Part shown: positions 10,921 through 25,835 of the stretch, in pieces
Position numbering within the stretch: position 1 is the stretch's first letter
Layout of the letters: each line of letters opens with the position of its first letter
Source: Sitta carolinensis
Lineage: Eukaryota; Chordata; Aves; Passeriformes; Sittidae
Direction: 5' to 3'
NCBI GenBank assembly: GCA_032173965.1
Contig: JAVUNC010000019.1
Location: forward strand, 9,287,234 to 9,351,233
DNA length: 64,000 nucleotides
Position numbers and translations under genes: made by a program
The notes under the pieces: model-generated
Seen by the model: the letters and a program-made list of their open reading frames with translations, nothing else
The model's database searches: none
Told to the model about the DNA's origin: nothing

Positions 10921-13900
10921 AATTAACCCCAAATAAAATGTATTAAGAGTATAATTGATTGAAAATAAAAATATAAGGCAGAATATATTCGAAAAATTTT
11001 TCAACTATAGTCGGGTTTCTTTTTATGTTTTTTCTAGTGCTAGGCAAAGAAACCCAATAAAATATTGATTATGGCAACACTTCTAAAATTCAAATATATA
11101 CTAGAAGACAGACTTATGCTCAAATCACCCCTAGTGGTAATACTTTAGTGTGAAATTATTAGTATTTTAACTTCTGGTGGTTGTCAGAAATATTTGCATA
11201 AATAACAAATGCTCCATAAGCTAAGGGAATCAAAAGAGTGTCAAAGGAGCTTGGATGTTTTCAAACAGTCTTCTGATACTGTGTTCAGTAGGCTGTGGTT
11301 AGCTGTTCCTTTTACTTTTTGCTGAAGCAAACATAAAACATTCTGCAGCTTTTCTCTCTTCAGTGATCTGCTCCCAGAAGAAAATGAAAGGCTGAATTTC
11401 AGCAACATTTTCTGTTTGATTCTTTCTTTAAACAGCTGTATGTAAGACACACAACCTTTCTTTGTACTACGACTTTTACTCTAATTCCTGTTTGAAAATA
11501 CCTTAATCATTGTCCCTTCTGCTGTGGTTTTGCACTCAATTACAAAGAAAAGGAAGTATGAGCTAAAATTCTCTTTTTCATGCATGTGCCCAGCTGTTTC
11601 TAGTTGCAGACTGGTTCAAACCAAGGCTTTCTTTCACACTTTGTCAGAAGTTTGTGGGCACAGCCTGCCTTCCCTCTCAAGGTCTTTCTGAAGCCAGGCT
11701 TTCTGTCCTCAACACAATCTTTGGTTCCCCTTAATTCTTTCTGCTGTCACAAAGATCAGTTAACACAACTTTACTGTGCTTGTTGTACTTTGAGACTGGA
11801 AGGATTGAGCCACCTCTTGAGCAGTTTTGAAGTCTTTATCTCCTTTTAGAGTGAAAAAAACCCCAACCTTTTATTTAATGATTATTTAGTTAGTGCATGG
11901 GGTTTGTGATATTAAGCCTAAGGCTTTTTGGGGGAAGCTCTCTTGAAACTCTAGACAGGTTTGCTTCAAAGCCATTACTGACTTAGTGTTTCCTCAATCT
12001 GTTACAGTCTTTTGAAAAGGGAAGGGAGACTTTTGTCCCTTTATGATGTGTCTCAAATTTTCCTCTTAATACCTCATTCCATGTACTACTGAAATCAATT
12101 GGCAATTGATTTTGCATTTGTAGGTTGCTCCTTGGGAATATCCATTTTTTTTTTCAGTAAGACCTGTAATTCTGTTCTATTTTTATGAATGAAAACACTC
12201 TTGGTTATAGGATATATCAATGGTTGGACAGTTCATGAATCCCTTTCTCCTTTCCACATGATCTGATCACCAGTCTTGTCGAGGTACAGGGCTTCAGTCA
12301 TGTTATAATTTGTTGTGCAGGGTAATAGGAGTTTGCAATTACCTGTTAATTATTTAGTGCATGATGTACTTCCATGTGTTTTTCTCCATGAAAGACATTT
12401 CTTTTCAAGTATGTATTTACATGCTTGCTTGGCATGAAGATCAATTTAAAATGAGCCTTTTCCCACCCTGGTTAAAAAGTGGCAGAGTTTGAGTCTAAGT
12501 CTATTTTTAAATTTTAACTCCCAGAGCATGCACTTGTATACTGAAATCATTACTGATGACTCTGTTAACAGGTATAACATTTCTACTTCTGTTTTATTAT
12601 TTTTTTCCTAATAATGAGAAATACTTGTTTCCCATCTCTAGCAGTGCTACTTCAACAGTAGTAGCAGTGTTGTTTTATGTAGTAGCTTATCTTGCTCCAG
12701 TGTATTAGAAATACAATTCCTGACATCTCACTTCTGGCAAGCTGTCTGTATTTCTGCAGATTAGAGAGAATAATTCATTACTAGGACAGTCCTAAATACA
12801 ATTCTTCTTTTTTATTCTTTTTTAATTGGAGGGGAAAAAATGTTCCTTTAGAATATGGACACAGAAAAAATTCTATTTTTTCTCATGACAAAATCCCAAA
12901 CTTTGAAGAAATGCTGCCTCCAGCCCCCAGCTTCCAACACCTTTAGCTGAATTCTCGGTATCTTTCTGCCTAAAGTGACAAGGAAATTTAGATAAACTGT
13001 ACTTTTCACATTTAAAAAACTACACTGTAAGGTGTCAAAATTTAAAAGTGAAAGTGTTACTTCCAGAGCAAAACTGTTAAGTGTTGAAAAGAGAAATAGA
13101 GACAGAAAAACACTCAAAATAGCTGAAGATGGATCTTTTCAAGTTCATGTGACATGGTTTCTTGCAACAGGACAGATACATATTATTCAGGGAATTTATT
13201 TCTTTCTAAGAGTTTTTATTTGCTGTTTCCTAAGGATATTGCAGTAATATGTTGGAGAAAAAAAATCTGATTCCTTCTCTCTGTGCTACTTTCCCTCTGG
13301 GTCATTTTTGCCAGCACAAAATGTCTGAACACAGAAAATATTTCCACAAGTTTAAACTGAAAAAAAAAAACACTTTAAAAGGACTCATAAACTTTCCTTT
13401 TAATTCTTTTTTATCTTTAGAAAACCATTTTACATTTTTTGTTTTCAAATAAAGAAAATGCATATATGCAACCCATTATCAAACTTTTGGAATGATCAAT
13501 TTTTACTGCATTTTCTGGCGCAATAAAATGGGATTTTGTGTATTTTGTTGTGAGCAACTGTGAAGTCGGTTGCAGTGCTGAAGAGATCTTCAGTTTTGTC
13601 TTTTATTGACTAAATTTAGACATTTGGGTTTGCATTAAAAGCTTCTTTGTTGGATTCAGCCAGATGGCAAATGACAATGAAGTGTTAACAATTCTCTCCT
13701 TTTCCCTCTTCTGTCTCCTTTTTATTGCAGAATGTCTCTTCATTTCAGTGCAAAATCCTCCTATTTACATGCAAGTTCACTCGGGGCTGTGCTTGTCCTG
13801 GAGTTGGATGTTTCTCCATATGGAGTAGGAGAAATGTCTCATTTCAAAGCCCATTACCTTGACGGTGGGGTGGAGCAGCAGCAGTTTTTGGAGTAGTTTC

Positions 13901-16900
13901 CCTGTTATTGATGACTCCGTGCATGTATCGTGGTGATTTTGGTCCATCACCAGTCTCTGTGTGGAGCTGGTCACTGCTCCCAAGCACTGGCTCACTGCCC
14001 CTGGAAGAAAGAGAGAAATTAGGATTTGAGGCTTCTCTTTCTGGCTATTTAAAGAACATTTTGTAGAATGAGTACAATATGTAAGTATAGCCAGATCCTT
14101 ACTGTCCTGAGGGAATGGATGGGAATGGTTAGAGCTGCAGAATTATTCAGAATAATCATAATCTAAACATCCTTGAGGAAGGTTTGGGAGAGAATCTTAA
14201 GTATAAGCCAGGCATAGGGGGAATTCTCATGACAAGTGGTTTCTGTTTTAAAAATACAAATTAGTGCACACTGGGAAAAGTTAATCTGTTACAGATACTC
14301 ATATTGAGTAACTTCAGCAAAACAATGTTGGGATGAATGCAATGAAAACTTCTGTTCCTGAAAAAAGCAGATTGGGGAAAATAGATCTGAAAAAAAGGCT
14401 GAATCAAAACTGAGATTCAACTTTTTAATGGAAGGGCAGTCTTTGGGAAAGTCAGCTCTAGGTCTGGAATTTATGCACTCAGAAATTTTTGAATCCAGTC
14501 TTTTGGCTCTTCTGCATTGAGAGGAGCTGAATTCTCTATGTGACTCTTCCCCATCCAAAGTAAAAGATTAATAAGGTATCAGATTGATACATGTAAAATG
14601 ACAGTACATTTAATTCAAAGATGGCCCTCAAATTGGAGCTGGAAACCAGAAATACAGAATTTCTAGAATATAATAGCTTTTGTGTCTATAGATACACTTC
14701 ATCTATGAAATGGGCACAGCTGGAAACTTGACTGAAAAAAAATTCTTCATATTTGAGACCTGAAAGGGAAATATGAGCAGGAAATGGAGTAGACACATTT
14801 TATTGGATCTTATTTTTGTTTGGTTTTACACATTATGAATTAGATTTTTAATAAATTCAACATGGATGCACAGCTATTATTCTTAGTGCAACACTGAACA
14901 CTCAATGATAACTTGTCTTTGGAACAAGGGATCCTGAGCCATTCTATTCCTTCACTTCACATGTAGGTGAATTTGTTGTTAATTGAGATGAACACACCTT
15001 GAAATTTATTTTTCCCTCTCTATTTATTCCAGGAAGGGATTATTAATGACAATTGATAGTTCAGCAGTGGATTTTTTCAAAGTTGGAATTGTTCTCTTTT
15101 CTCTGTTATGCTGCAGCATAATGATTGTCTTCACTATTTCCATTTTGCACAAGGCAAAAATTATTAATTCTTCTGGAATGCTGCTGCTTGTGCAATAAAT
15201 GGTAATTCTATGGGAGCTGAGTAGCTGTAAGTTGAAGACCTTTTAAATTACTATAATTCTTGATCAGATTTTTAATTTGGTCGTTATGTAAATTCACTCT
15301 ATAGTGAATTAATGGGATTTCCATTTGTTATGTTTGTACAATGCACTGTCTTGGTTTGGCCCTTAATGAACAGGGAGAGCCTGCAATGCTAATTTGGTGT
15401 ACAAATGGGAATAAAACTTGGCACTGTGGTCAGTAACATCGTGCCTTCCTCCTATTTTCTCTGTATGGCTCCTATTTTCCATATCACTGGCACTTTATAC
15501 CACCTGGGCACTGTAAGATCACACAACTGGGACATCTCCTTTTTTCCTGTTCTCTGGGTTTTTATGTGCACTCAATCTTTCAGGCTTAGCTGAAAGTACT
15601 GAAAACCCATACAGCCCAAACCTCACTGCATGTCCTTGTTTCAGCTCTGCTAAACTTCACCGGGATTTCTGATCCTTTTCCAGTCCCATTGGTACCAAAT
15701 TTAATTGGGCTCTCTTGCTGTATTTAAGCAATCTTTCAAACAAACAAAAAAAAAAAAAGAGTGTCTCATACTCAGAGAAATGTTACATCTCCATGGATTC
15801 ATAGCTATACTACGTTGACTTGTCCTTTCTGAAAATTACAGGTTTTACTAGAACAAGCCCTTTCTCTTGAATGAAAAGAGGAAAAAAGAGGTTAATTTAA
15901 TGTTCAGTGTTGATGGAAATGAACCTATTTATCTGTGTGTGTGCTTGACTTTCTGCTCCCAACCTGCAAATGAAAACTGAGAGGCAGGAGTCTGATTTCA
16001 AGGAAAGCAGTGGATACCTTCACAGAAGGAAATCTGTTGTGGCTGACACAGTATGCTGGGAATTTTTCCCATGTACAGCAGACTTGCTTTGCAAAAGTTA
16101 TTTTTGGCCAGAACTCTTGATATTTTCAAAGTAATTTAGACTAGTAAATGATTAGATCTAATTCTGAAAGTTTTTAAGTCACTTTACTAAGTCATAGTAA
16201 AGAATTATGATGCTTCTTGTTAGTCTCAGTCTCCTCTATTGGCTTGTGATGGCTGCTGGGATGGTGCTTAAAGATTTAACATCTTGTCAGAGCTGTATCA
16301 TATTTTAATAAATTTACCCGGTTTTGCAATCTGGTTTGGTTGTTTGGGGCTTTTTTTAAGTCATAGAAGTCATAATCCCAATGTTGTAAAAATAAACCAT
16401 TGTACCAGCCTGACACACAAGACTTGTATACAAATTTAATGTAGAATATCAAAGACATTTTGGGAGCCTGGTGGAAAGGAGTGTTGCCAGAATTTCATCT
16501 TAAAATGCCTCAATCTTCTCTGTATTTTTCATTTAAAAAGTACTGTATGTGCTGCATCCCTCCTCCCCCAAAAAATATCATTTTGTCCTCAGTTTTCATA
16601 GTTTTTTGTCCATTAGCTTCTGCTGAAATTAGAAATTTATATAATTGAAAATATTATTTCTAATATTTGGAGAAAGTGTTTTGTAATGGACTTGTTAAGG
16701 AAGTGTCTATTTAACTGCTTGAAAAATGTTTCTTAGAAAATATTGGTCAGAATTGTACAAATGCAGGGTATAATGGATGGGGAGAGAGCAGATCAACAAC
16801 AGCCTGACCATTCACCTTTTAGATTTTTCTTCTTCAACTCACCTTTATAATCCATGAAGGGTGAAAAAAAAAAGTCTTTCCTCCTTTGAGCCCAGCAGCA

Positions 16901-18787
16901 TGACATCTAAAATTAGAACATGTTTCATCATAATTTTGCATGCAAAGTGCCTAGACAGGTTCAGATACATTCCTATATGTATTACTAACAAATATGCACT
17001 ATTAATAAATAAATGAAGAAGCAAATACTTATCCATCAATTTACATTTTTTCTCCTGTATAATCCAAGTATATTTCCTTTTTCTTTATACAACTTCCATT
17101 AAATCACCACCTGCAATAATTTGCTGTGGTATTAACAGGTTATTTTCTAGAGGAAATAAATTTAGGTAAAGTAAACACAGATAAAACTTTTCAGGATATG
17201 TCTTAGCAGCACTTAAGCCTCTATTTCAGGTGTATTTTATTTCTCTGAATGCAGCTAACAAAATCTGTGCCCTGTAAGAACGACCAGGAAAGTATTTATC
17301 ATGTATGTTTATAAACAATGAGTTTTAATTTAAAGGACTGATATTTCCTCAGAAAAAAAGTGTGTTGTCTGGAGAAGCTGATAAGGAAAAAATTAATTTC
17401 TGATCAGATGCTTGTGGCACAGACCAGCAGTAAATAATCTTTTTTTACAGAAATGGTGGGGAACAAAAGTGTAATTACAGCTCCAATGGCTGATGAGTAT
17501 ATGTGCTGATTTCACTGAAAACAATATTTTTTTTTTTTTATTTTTAGTTCAGATAGAAGTATCTTTGAGAATCACAGTCAGAGTTTGAACTTTGGTAGGG
17601 TACGAGTAACGATATTTTGCTGCACCTTAAAAAGGGAGAAAATTATATAAAGATAACAAACAAGAAGAATATAAAAATATAAAGAAGGTAAAATGTGATT
17701 TAGCTTTAGTAATACCCAGACATTTTCTATTAATGAATTAAAAAAAATATGAAGATTTTATTATGGTCATGAGCTGCTGAGCTTCAACGCAGTTGTTTGA
17801 GTTTTAATAGAACCTTCATCTATTGTGTATTGTGCAATTCAGACTTCCTATGGGAGTTTGATATTTTTCGCTCCTTCTTCCCAGAATGTTTATTGGACTA
17901 TCGACATTTTATCCATTGTATATTTCATAAACGCAGTTCAATATATTTCTTTGAAATTAAAAAGCAAACAGTCTTGAGAAATAGTCATGACTGATTACTG
18001 TAAAAGAAATTTTTAAAGTGGTGGCAATTAAATTTCCAAATGCAAAGAAGGCACTGAAAGCTGGGCTTATGAACCCTACACAGCATCAAAGTGCTTGCAA
18101 ATCTGAGGACTGTAAAGGAAAAACAGCTCTATTAACTTGAAATTGCTGCAACCTCAGACTTCCTAATTGCAGGCATTGTAGTAGAGCTGTTACGGTACAG
18201 AGATGGTTTGAAAGCAATCCATTTCTTATCTCAAATTTTACATGTGAATATGTAGAAATGCACTTCCACATCCATCCTGCAAATATATTTTTGCAATCAG
18301 GAAAGCCCAGAATTCACTTACATTGTTGAAAAAGTCACTGACATAAAGCTGGAAGAACAAGCAACATTAAAACAGAATTATGTGCAAAGGAAGGGGAGTG
18401 GGGTGGGAAGAGCAACGATTATTAATTTATTTAAGAGAAATGGTAATCTGCTGCTTCCATGACAGTTTCAAATGCAGGGCTCCCAAACCCTTTTACATAC
18501 AGACTAAATGACACAACAGTGCAAGCTTGGCTTCATCTTCTGGCAGAGGAATTCATGAGAAAACTTAGCCAGGCTTTGCAAAGCAATGAGGCTGCATTTT
18601 GTGTGGCTTTCTCCACTGGCAGTGTTAGAGCTCATTCACAGGGCACTTCCTTTTGGTGGGGAACAGTAGGGCTCTTCTCTGTGCAGGGCAGTTAATATGG
18701 CCAGAACCTCTTATGATTCAGAGGAAAAATAAAAACCCAGAAGATAACTCATGTGACCTTGTGCACCTGCATAATTAACAGATTGTG
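10921..18787. other. AT-rich non-coding DNA
   Basis: Unique AT-rich sequence with homopolymer runs (poly-A near 13362 and 15740, poly-T near 12148 and 17526) and no recognised gene or mobile element. At 15106-15121 there is a perfect 16-bp palindrome, TTATGCTGCAGCATAA. The sequence at 13500-13720 has clustered motifs of homeobox, E-box and SOX type and could be a regulatory element, but that is only a guess. Confidence 0.55.
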
Positions 18788-18831
18788 TAAAAAAGAAAAA
18801 AAAAGAAAAAGAAAGAAAAAGAAAAAAAAAT
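18788..18831. repeat. A-rich GAAAA simple repeat
   Basis: An irregular run of A(3-9)G units. It is a low-complexity purine tract with no associated retrocopy recognised upstream. Confidence 0.9.
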
Positions 18832-21800
18832 GTAAAAAGCATGGTTAGAATAGATGAATCTTCAAGTTCACTCAGTCCTGGAGGTGAAAGTGTGGAAGTG
18901 GCAGAAGAGATAACTAAATCTCTAAATCTTTTCAAGGGTATTTATCTAATACTAATGGAAATGAAGCCCACAAAAAACACAGAAAATCAGTGAAAGAACA
19001 CAAGAAGACACAGTCGGTTTTGTAACTGTTACAAATTTTTCATATTGCACTTTTTTTTTCCTTCTATGGGCAAAAATTCTCCATTCAGTGGATCTGAAAG
19101 GGAAGATACAGAGAATTTATTCAATTTTTATTAAAAGGGACTAAAAGTAAGTCATAAAGTTCAGAATTTGGGAACAGTGCATCATTTAGGACAAACTATA
19201 ACAAAATTTTAGAGTGAGAATAGAAGTGAAATGTGTACCAGGAGACAGGTTTGCTAATCTAGTCCTGGTTAATGAATGTATTTCTTCTTCTGCAAGTCAC
19301 CAGTTTCTTGAGCTGAGTTGGCTCAAGATTAAATTTTGGGACGCGATGAGAATGGTTGATGTAAAATGATTTAAGTTTGGTTGGGGTTTTTTATTGCTTG
19401 CTGAAAAATTCAGGAAGTATGGCTAAATAATTCACAAAATTCAAGTTAAATTCAAAACAAATAATCCTATCTGGGGAAAAAAAAATGGAATAAGCAAAAT
19501 ATTCAGTATTAAAATCTTTGAAATTTAATATAAAATTTGAAAAGAATTCTTTTAACATAGGAAATTATAGAAATGGTATAAAAAATTAATTAAACTATAA
19601 TACAGAAATAACCTTATTTTTCAATAGAATTCTGCTCTGTCTTTTTTGTCAAGAAATACTTTGAAAAGTTAAACTAAGGTCAAAACCAAATTTCTTCAAA
19701 TATATCTGCAGTAAGAAACTTAAAATTATTCAGCAAACTTAACATCTAAGCCCCAGGGATGCTTTATTGCTTTAAATTAAGAAATGACCTGATCATTTTT
19801 GAACTTTTTACATTAAACAATTTGATTGAATATATATACATGCTGATCATTTATTTGAACACCTTAAACCTTTACTATGCTTTGAACTACTTGATTATTT
19901 TCCTTTGGTTGGCATCTACTACCTAGTAAGTAGCCATGCAATTAATCAACAAATTAAAGATTTTTTTTTTTTCAGGCTCATGCTTTGCAAAAATATTTTC
20001 ATTTAGTTAAAAATGTAAAAATTAGTTTTATTGTCAAATTGGCAGCAAGTCTGATCCAGTATTTGAGTCTTGCTTTGTACTTTACATTCAGGCTCCCTCA
20101 GATCCCTTTTGCTTTCACTATCTGTTTTGACAGGAAAGTTCTTCATGGCATAATTTCTCATATTTGGTTTATGTATCCAAGATCCCCTTGTTTGAACAAG
20201 TCCCCTGAAGTGAAGAGTTGTTCTGCTGGCAAACAGCAGCTGAGATTGATGGGACACAATAAGCAACAGTTTGGGTAAAGTGGAATTTAAACTTGGTTTA
20301 AAAAGCTCTATTACAATTCTGGTTCATTGTTGTCTCCAACAAAGGAAATCAATGAATAATTACTAATGAAGCATTTCTAGTAGGTAGATTTCTTGTGCTT
20401 TCTTTTTGCATTGCAGTGAATCTCCTCGAGATCTCAGCTGCCCATGGGGAAAAAGGAGCATTAGAAACACAAGTAAGCACCAGTAATGTGTTAGTATAAG
20501 AGCTGAGCCTGAAAAGCATGTGGGTTTTGCAGAGCAATTTCACATAATCTATCAATGGATTAATAAATGCTGGTGGAACATTTTTATTGCTCTGTGGCCA
20601 CCAATAGCATGAGTGTGGTCAGTGTAAGCAAACACGAAGTACAGGAGCACAAAAGGAAGAAGAGAGTTCTGGGAGGGACCATCGTGGGCAGCAATCCTGT
20701 GCTGGCAGTAATCCATGTATAAAATCATCATTAGACAGATGGTCTGCGCTGGTATACAGCTGCAAGAAGCCCTTAATAGGACAGGGCATCAGGGCTAAGT
20801 AGAGGGGAGGGAAGGAAAGAAAACAGTTTAAAACAGGAAAATAGGAAATGCAGCACTTTTATTTTTCCATGGGAAAACCAAAAAACCTCCAATGTTTTTT
20901 AAAAAACTCTGGTGCATTATACACTGCCTAAAATGCTTGCAGATATTTGGATAAGCAGTGTGACAGGTGTGAATAACTATGCTTGAACTGAGGTTACCAA
21001 TAAGTCTCCCAAACCCCACTAATCACTTTTGATTTTAAGTGAGATTTTACATTTGGATCATCATTTTTATTACACTTTAGGAATCATACCAGTTCCCAAG
21101 AGATGAATGCAGTAGAATAACCTTCAGCCTGGTATCAGCTCAGGAATCTGCCCACAGCAGATTAATGGAATTGTGAGAGTTAAGAGCACAGGACAGAGTA
21201 GCTGTGAAGAAAGGGGGAGGAGTCCCTCTGTAATGAGGACTGTGGGATTTTAGCTGGACTGTTCTGATCCACAGTGTCTCAGGAGGAGGTGTTTGCCAGG
21301 CTTCAGGTGATTTAGGAGAGGCAGGCTTTGAAAAAGGACGCACACATATCAGCAGAATTGCTGTCCCCAACCCATAAATAAACCTTCAGAAAAACAAACC
21401 TTCTTTTAAATGGCAAGCAGGTCTTTGTTGAGGAGCTCTGGTTTGGAGATTATTTCAGCCCAGCAAACCAACAGCAGCTGAAACAATCAGGAAGAGGAAT
21501 CACGATATTCACCTCTTCTTTACAAGATTTCAGCTAACTATGGCCACAGAAAAAAACAGAAAATCAGTTTCTGAATACTGTATTTTACAAGGGAATCCAT
21601 AGTTAAATCCTAACTCTGGAGATCTTTTGCTGATGAGTTCTCCAGTCAGAATATCCCTTTCCTTAGGATAAAGTATTTCCTTTTCTAAATAAAAGTGTGA
21701 ATGAATGCCTTTATTTCTAAGCCACTGAGCAAACTTTTGCTAGGTATAATCAAGGTATAGCAATTAGAGTGAATATACTTGTGGGGGAAATTGCTAACCA

Positions 21801-24800
21801 AACCAAATAATTTTTTTGCCACCAAAATCTGGAAATATGAGTACTTGAACCACTTTTAATAACAGAGAAAGGGGATAATCTAAATCACATATACTTTTAG
21901 TTGTGCCCAAGAATTTAATGGATTCAGAGTAATTGTTTCATAACAATTAGGAAATGAGAAATTGTTTAATTTAAGTTTAATCAACTCTCAAAATGATAGA
22001 ATAGTGATTCTTGTGTTTTGCAAGATGTGCTTTTAGACCTAAATTTTAAATTTAAATAAGAAAACATCTCAACTGAAACTGAAGTGGATACTTTTAGTTC
22101 TTTGGGAAAATAAGATAGGATGTTAATGTGGGAAAATGCTCAGTTTCGCTTCCTATTCCTTAGGAAATTTGCATCTTTGGCTGTTTTCCTTATTAAGTAA
22201 TAAAAACTGTTCCCATTTCTCAGGTCACAGTCCAATATTAACTTTTCCCTTCAAAATTCTACCAGTGATGCGTCTTGTATTGTGCCTATATGTTGTTAGG
22301 ATTCACCCTTTCAAATTTTCTGGGAACATTTTTTTTTTGCTACCTTGGAATTTTTAATACTCAAATTTACCCTTCAGAAATACAAAAAAAAAAATACATA
22401 ACCAATTCAAGTACAACAAAAAATATTGTTGGAAGTGGGAATATCAGGGGGTTTAACCCAAGTAAGGACTGCAAATTGCAACCTCCAAGATCCTGTTGCG
22501 TTCTCCTGTGGCCATGAGCACAACTGGAGAGTAAAATCTGAATTATTGAGAACAGTGGTAACCTCTGGCTTCACCTGGAAGTTTTAAGAGTGGTAGCAGC
22601 AGTATCCACAGTCTCCAAAACAAGGTCTAAGTAGGTAGAGTTAGTTATGGCATCATCAATAGGGATTTAAATACAAGGAAATTGGAGATGGGAGTCTGAA
22701 AGCTCTTTTATTTATTACAACTCTGCTGCACACTTAATGCTTTGAGAAGGATTTTTTTACTATCTAAAAGCAGTTGCACGTTAAATCTTTAAATTAACTT
22801 CTGCTTGAATATAAGCATCTTCTACACTGGGCAGGAGTTCAAAAAGAAGGTTTTGAAGCTTTAGGTGATGCAATGACAGACTGCTCCAAACCATCTCCAA
22901 GCCTGCACTTCCAGTACACAAATTTACAGTTCACAGACTTACCTTTGGCCCAATGACGAGAATTCCATGCTAATGCTTAGGATTTTTCTTCCTTTTCTTT
23001 TATGCTCCAACACATTTTCCTGAATTCACTTTAATGCCCTAACTTCCCTCATTTAAGCTTGCAAGCCAAGGTTAAGCAAGTGCTGTGCTCAAGAGCAGCT
23101 GCCTCTCTCCACGGGAAGCAGAACAGAGCCTTTGTAATGCTCAGGAGGTTTCATAGTCAGTTTGTATCAGCAGTCACCACCTAGCCAGAGCTTACAGGGA
23201 GTTTAGTTTTGGTTAATTGTCTTCCCAAAAGAAGTAGAAGGAAAAAAAACAAACCCAGAGGTTGTTCTCGTGATAAGGAAAAATACAGCCAGAAAGTACA
23301 ACTGAAAACAAAAAAGGCATCAGGAAATTTCCCTTTCTCAGCTCTGCTAAAGCATTTCTTCGTTCTTTGCTTCACCAATCTTTAAAATATTGCTGCAAAT
23401 ATTCTCCCCCCAAGAAAAATATCGGTGAAAGATCTAAACCCAAAATATTTCACTTTGAAAAGTTACCTCGGTGCTTTCTGGGACTGTAATTCAGCAATTT
23501 TGTTTCCATCCTCTTGTTCCATTGTGGCCCTAAGTTGGGTTATATCTCCTGTGGTACCTATCTGTCAGTCCTCGTATGGATTAGGTGATTATAGTGGATC
23601 GTGGGGAGTATGAGCATGGCAGTGAAGCTCACTGCAGACAATGAAAACACTGAGAAGAAAAATAGGTCCCCTGAGGTATGCTAACTGTAGATTTCTGTTG
23701 GCAAAATCTTTTAATGAATTAAAAATAAATCCACGGAAAGTTAGTAATTTATGATTTAAAATGTAGTTTCAGTTGGAACCTGGTGTTTTTACAGAAGAGC
23801 TGTTTAGAAAGCTTATTGGAAATAGCTGATCTAAAATTTATTTTGTGCTTGGAGATGCTACAAGATGTATGAGCCAAGACATGACCCAGAAATCATCTGT
23901 GTCTCCTCTGTCACGGAAGCATAACCAGTTGCTGAGCCCCAGCCACAGCGCTTCCTTCTCTGCTGCTGATTTCACAGAGCCTTCTCCACTGGCCAGAGAG
24001 CATAGATGGTGAAATTCTTCATCAATAAGAATGGGAGAAGAGTGAATTTTCTCTCTTATTGCTCCTGCACAGGACCCTTTTCTCAGTGTTTGCAGGGTGT
24101 GTGTATGTGAGTGGAGGGGATGGGATTTCTGGACACTGAATTGCAAACAAAGAGTAGCTGAGATGTTTGTACTCACCTGCTTATGACAAGATGTTGAGCT
24201 GCCCTTTATCATGCCTTTACTTCAGTCCCAGGTATGCCAGCTTCCCCTGAGGTCTCAATCACTGAAAATGGTTTGTATGAGAGGCAAAAAAAACCCTAAA
24301 AAAGGGAGTCATTGATGCATATTCCCATCACAGTTTTTTTCTGTCCTGCTTGTCAGATGCATACACTGCTTGTATGTCAATCGAGGATAGACCACAACAG
24401 GAAGCTGTGATCTGTAGCACTTATGCTGTCTTAATATAGATCATTGACATGACTGGGTTGTTTAAAGAATCATTTGTCCTCTAGGATCTTCTAGGCTGCT
24501 GGTGAAAGATGCCTGAAATGTTTATCTTAATGTTACTGAGAATTAATTGTAGTGTTTATGCTATATTAGGGTACCTAAAATCTTGGTAAATCTCCTTTTC
24601 AGTAATTTGTTAAAAGTAGAATACAACTGACTGTTTCAGTTGTAGGGGACATATAATGATGTCTTTAGACCTCTTCTTATTTGCATACTTAAAAAATCAT
24701 TTTAGTTATCTCAAGCATCACTGGCCAATTTAAACTCTAATTAAACTTAAGCCTTTTGCGTCTTCTTCATGCATAAATATACCACAGCTCTGTTATCTGT

Positions 24801-25081
24801 CTGCAAATCCTGACCTTGTTTCCAAAGATTATACAATTTCTCATTCCTCTTGAGCATCCTGGGGAAGTTCCCCGTTCAGCCAAGCTGGTCACCTGCTCAG
24901 CTTGTTTGATTTACAATGCAGTGGACTTACCTGGAATTGTAATATTAAAGAAGTAAGCAGGCAAATTTATTTTATTTTTCTGGAGTCCTAATGAGTGTAA
25001 GTTACTTAGAGCTGATTGTCTCTTCAAGCTCTTATAACCAGAAGAAAAAGTCCTCCCCAGGCACCTCTTGGGCCACCAGTG
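18832..25081. other. AT-rich non-coding DNA
   Basis: No gene or RNA recognised. GC-richer patches at about 21140-21370 and 23840-24240 carry minus-strand open frames (76 and 124 codons) without recognisable domains. The rest is ordinary AT-rich sequence with short homopolymers. Confidence 0.55.
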
Positions 25082-25835
25082 AACACAGAATCACAGAATG
25101 GGTAAGAATGAAAGGGACCTCCGTGGGGTCACCGGGTCCAGAAAGTGTCACCCTGAACATATAACTCAGGACTGTGTCCGTAATGTTTTGGAATATCTGC
25201 CATAAGGGAGATTCCACAACTCCTCTGGTCAGTCTGTTCCACAGTCACACTCACAGTACTGAAGTTCTCACCATCGTTCAGATGTACTCATCAGTTTGTC
25301 CTTGTGCATCAGTTTGTCCCTGCTCCCTTTTGTCCTGTTACTCAGCACACCAAGAGCCTGGATCCATTTTCTTGACACCTACCTTCAAAAACATATTTTG
25401 ATGAGGTCCTCACCCAGTCTTCTACTCAGGCTAAGCAGGCCCAGTTCCTCCAGCCTTTTCTTGTAAGTGAGGTGCTCAGGTTCCCCAGTCACCTTCGTGG
25501 CCCTCCACTGGACCAGCTCCAGCAGCTCCATGTCCCTCCTGTCCTGAGGATCCCAGAACTGGACACAGCACTCCAGACTGGCCTCACCAGGGCTGAGTAG
25601 AGGGGCAGGATCACTCCCTGACCTGCTGCCAATGCAGTTCCTGATGCAGCCCAGGATCCCCTTGGCCTCCTTGTCCCCCTGGACACTGCTGGCCCATGGA
25701 CAGTTTGCTGTCCCCCAGCACCCCCAGGTCCTTCTCTGCAGAGCTGCTGCCCAGCAGGTCACCCCCAGCCTGTGCTGGTGCCTGGGGCTGTTCCTCCCCG
25801 GGGGCAAGGTCACATACAGGAAACTGCAGAAATCC
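25082..25835 (-). mobile_element. CR1 LINE, 5'-truncated, with decayed reverse-transcriptase tail
   Basis: On the minus strand this is the last part of a CR1 non-LTR retrotransposon. The 3' end is marked by ATTCTGTGATTCTGTG (reverse complement at about 25085), the family's terminal repeat. The 150-codon frame 25385-25837 keeps landmarks of the CR1 ORF2 C-terminus: ILGCI (about residues 61-65), LECCVQFWDP (88-97), LELVQWRATK (106-115), a KKRLEELGLLSLSRR block (126-140) and LGEDLIK (141-147). The segment PLYSALVRP that belongs between these blocks appears in a different frame (within 25489-25686), so at least two frameshifts break the gene. The polymerase active-site region is absent because of 5' truncation. 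This is an inactive copy. Confidence 0.95.
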
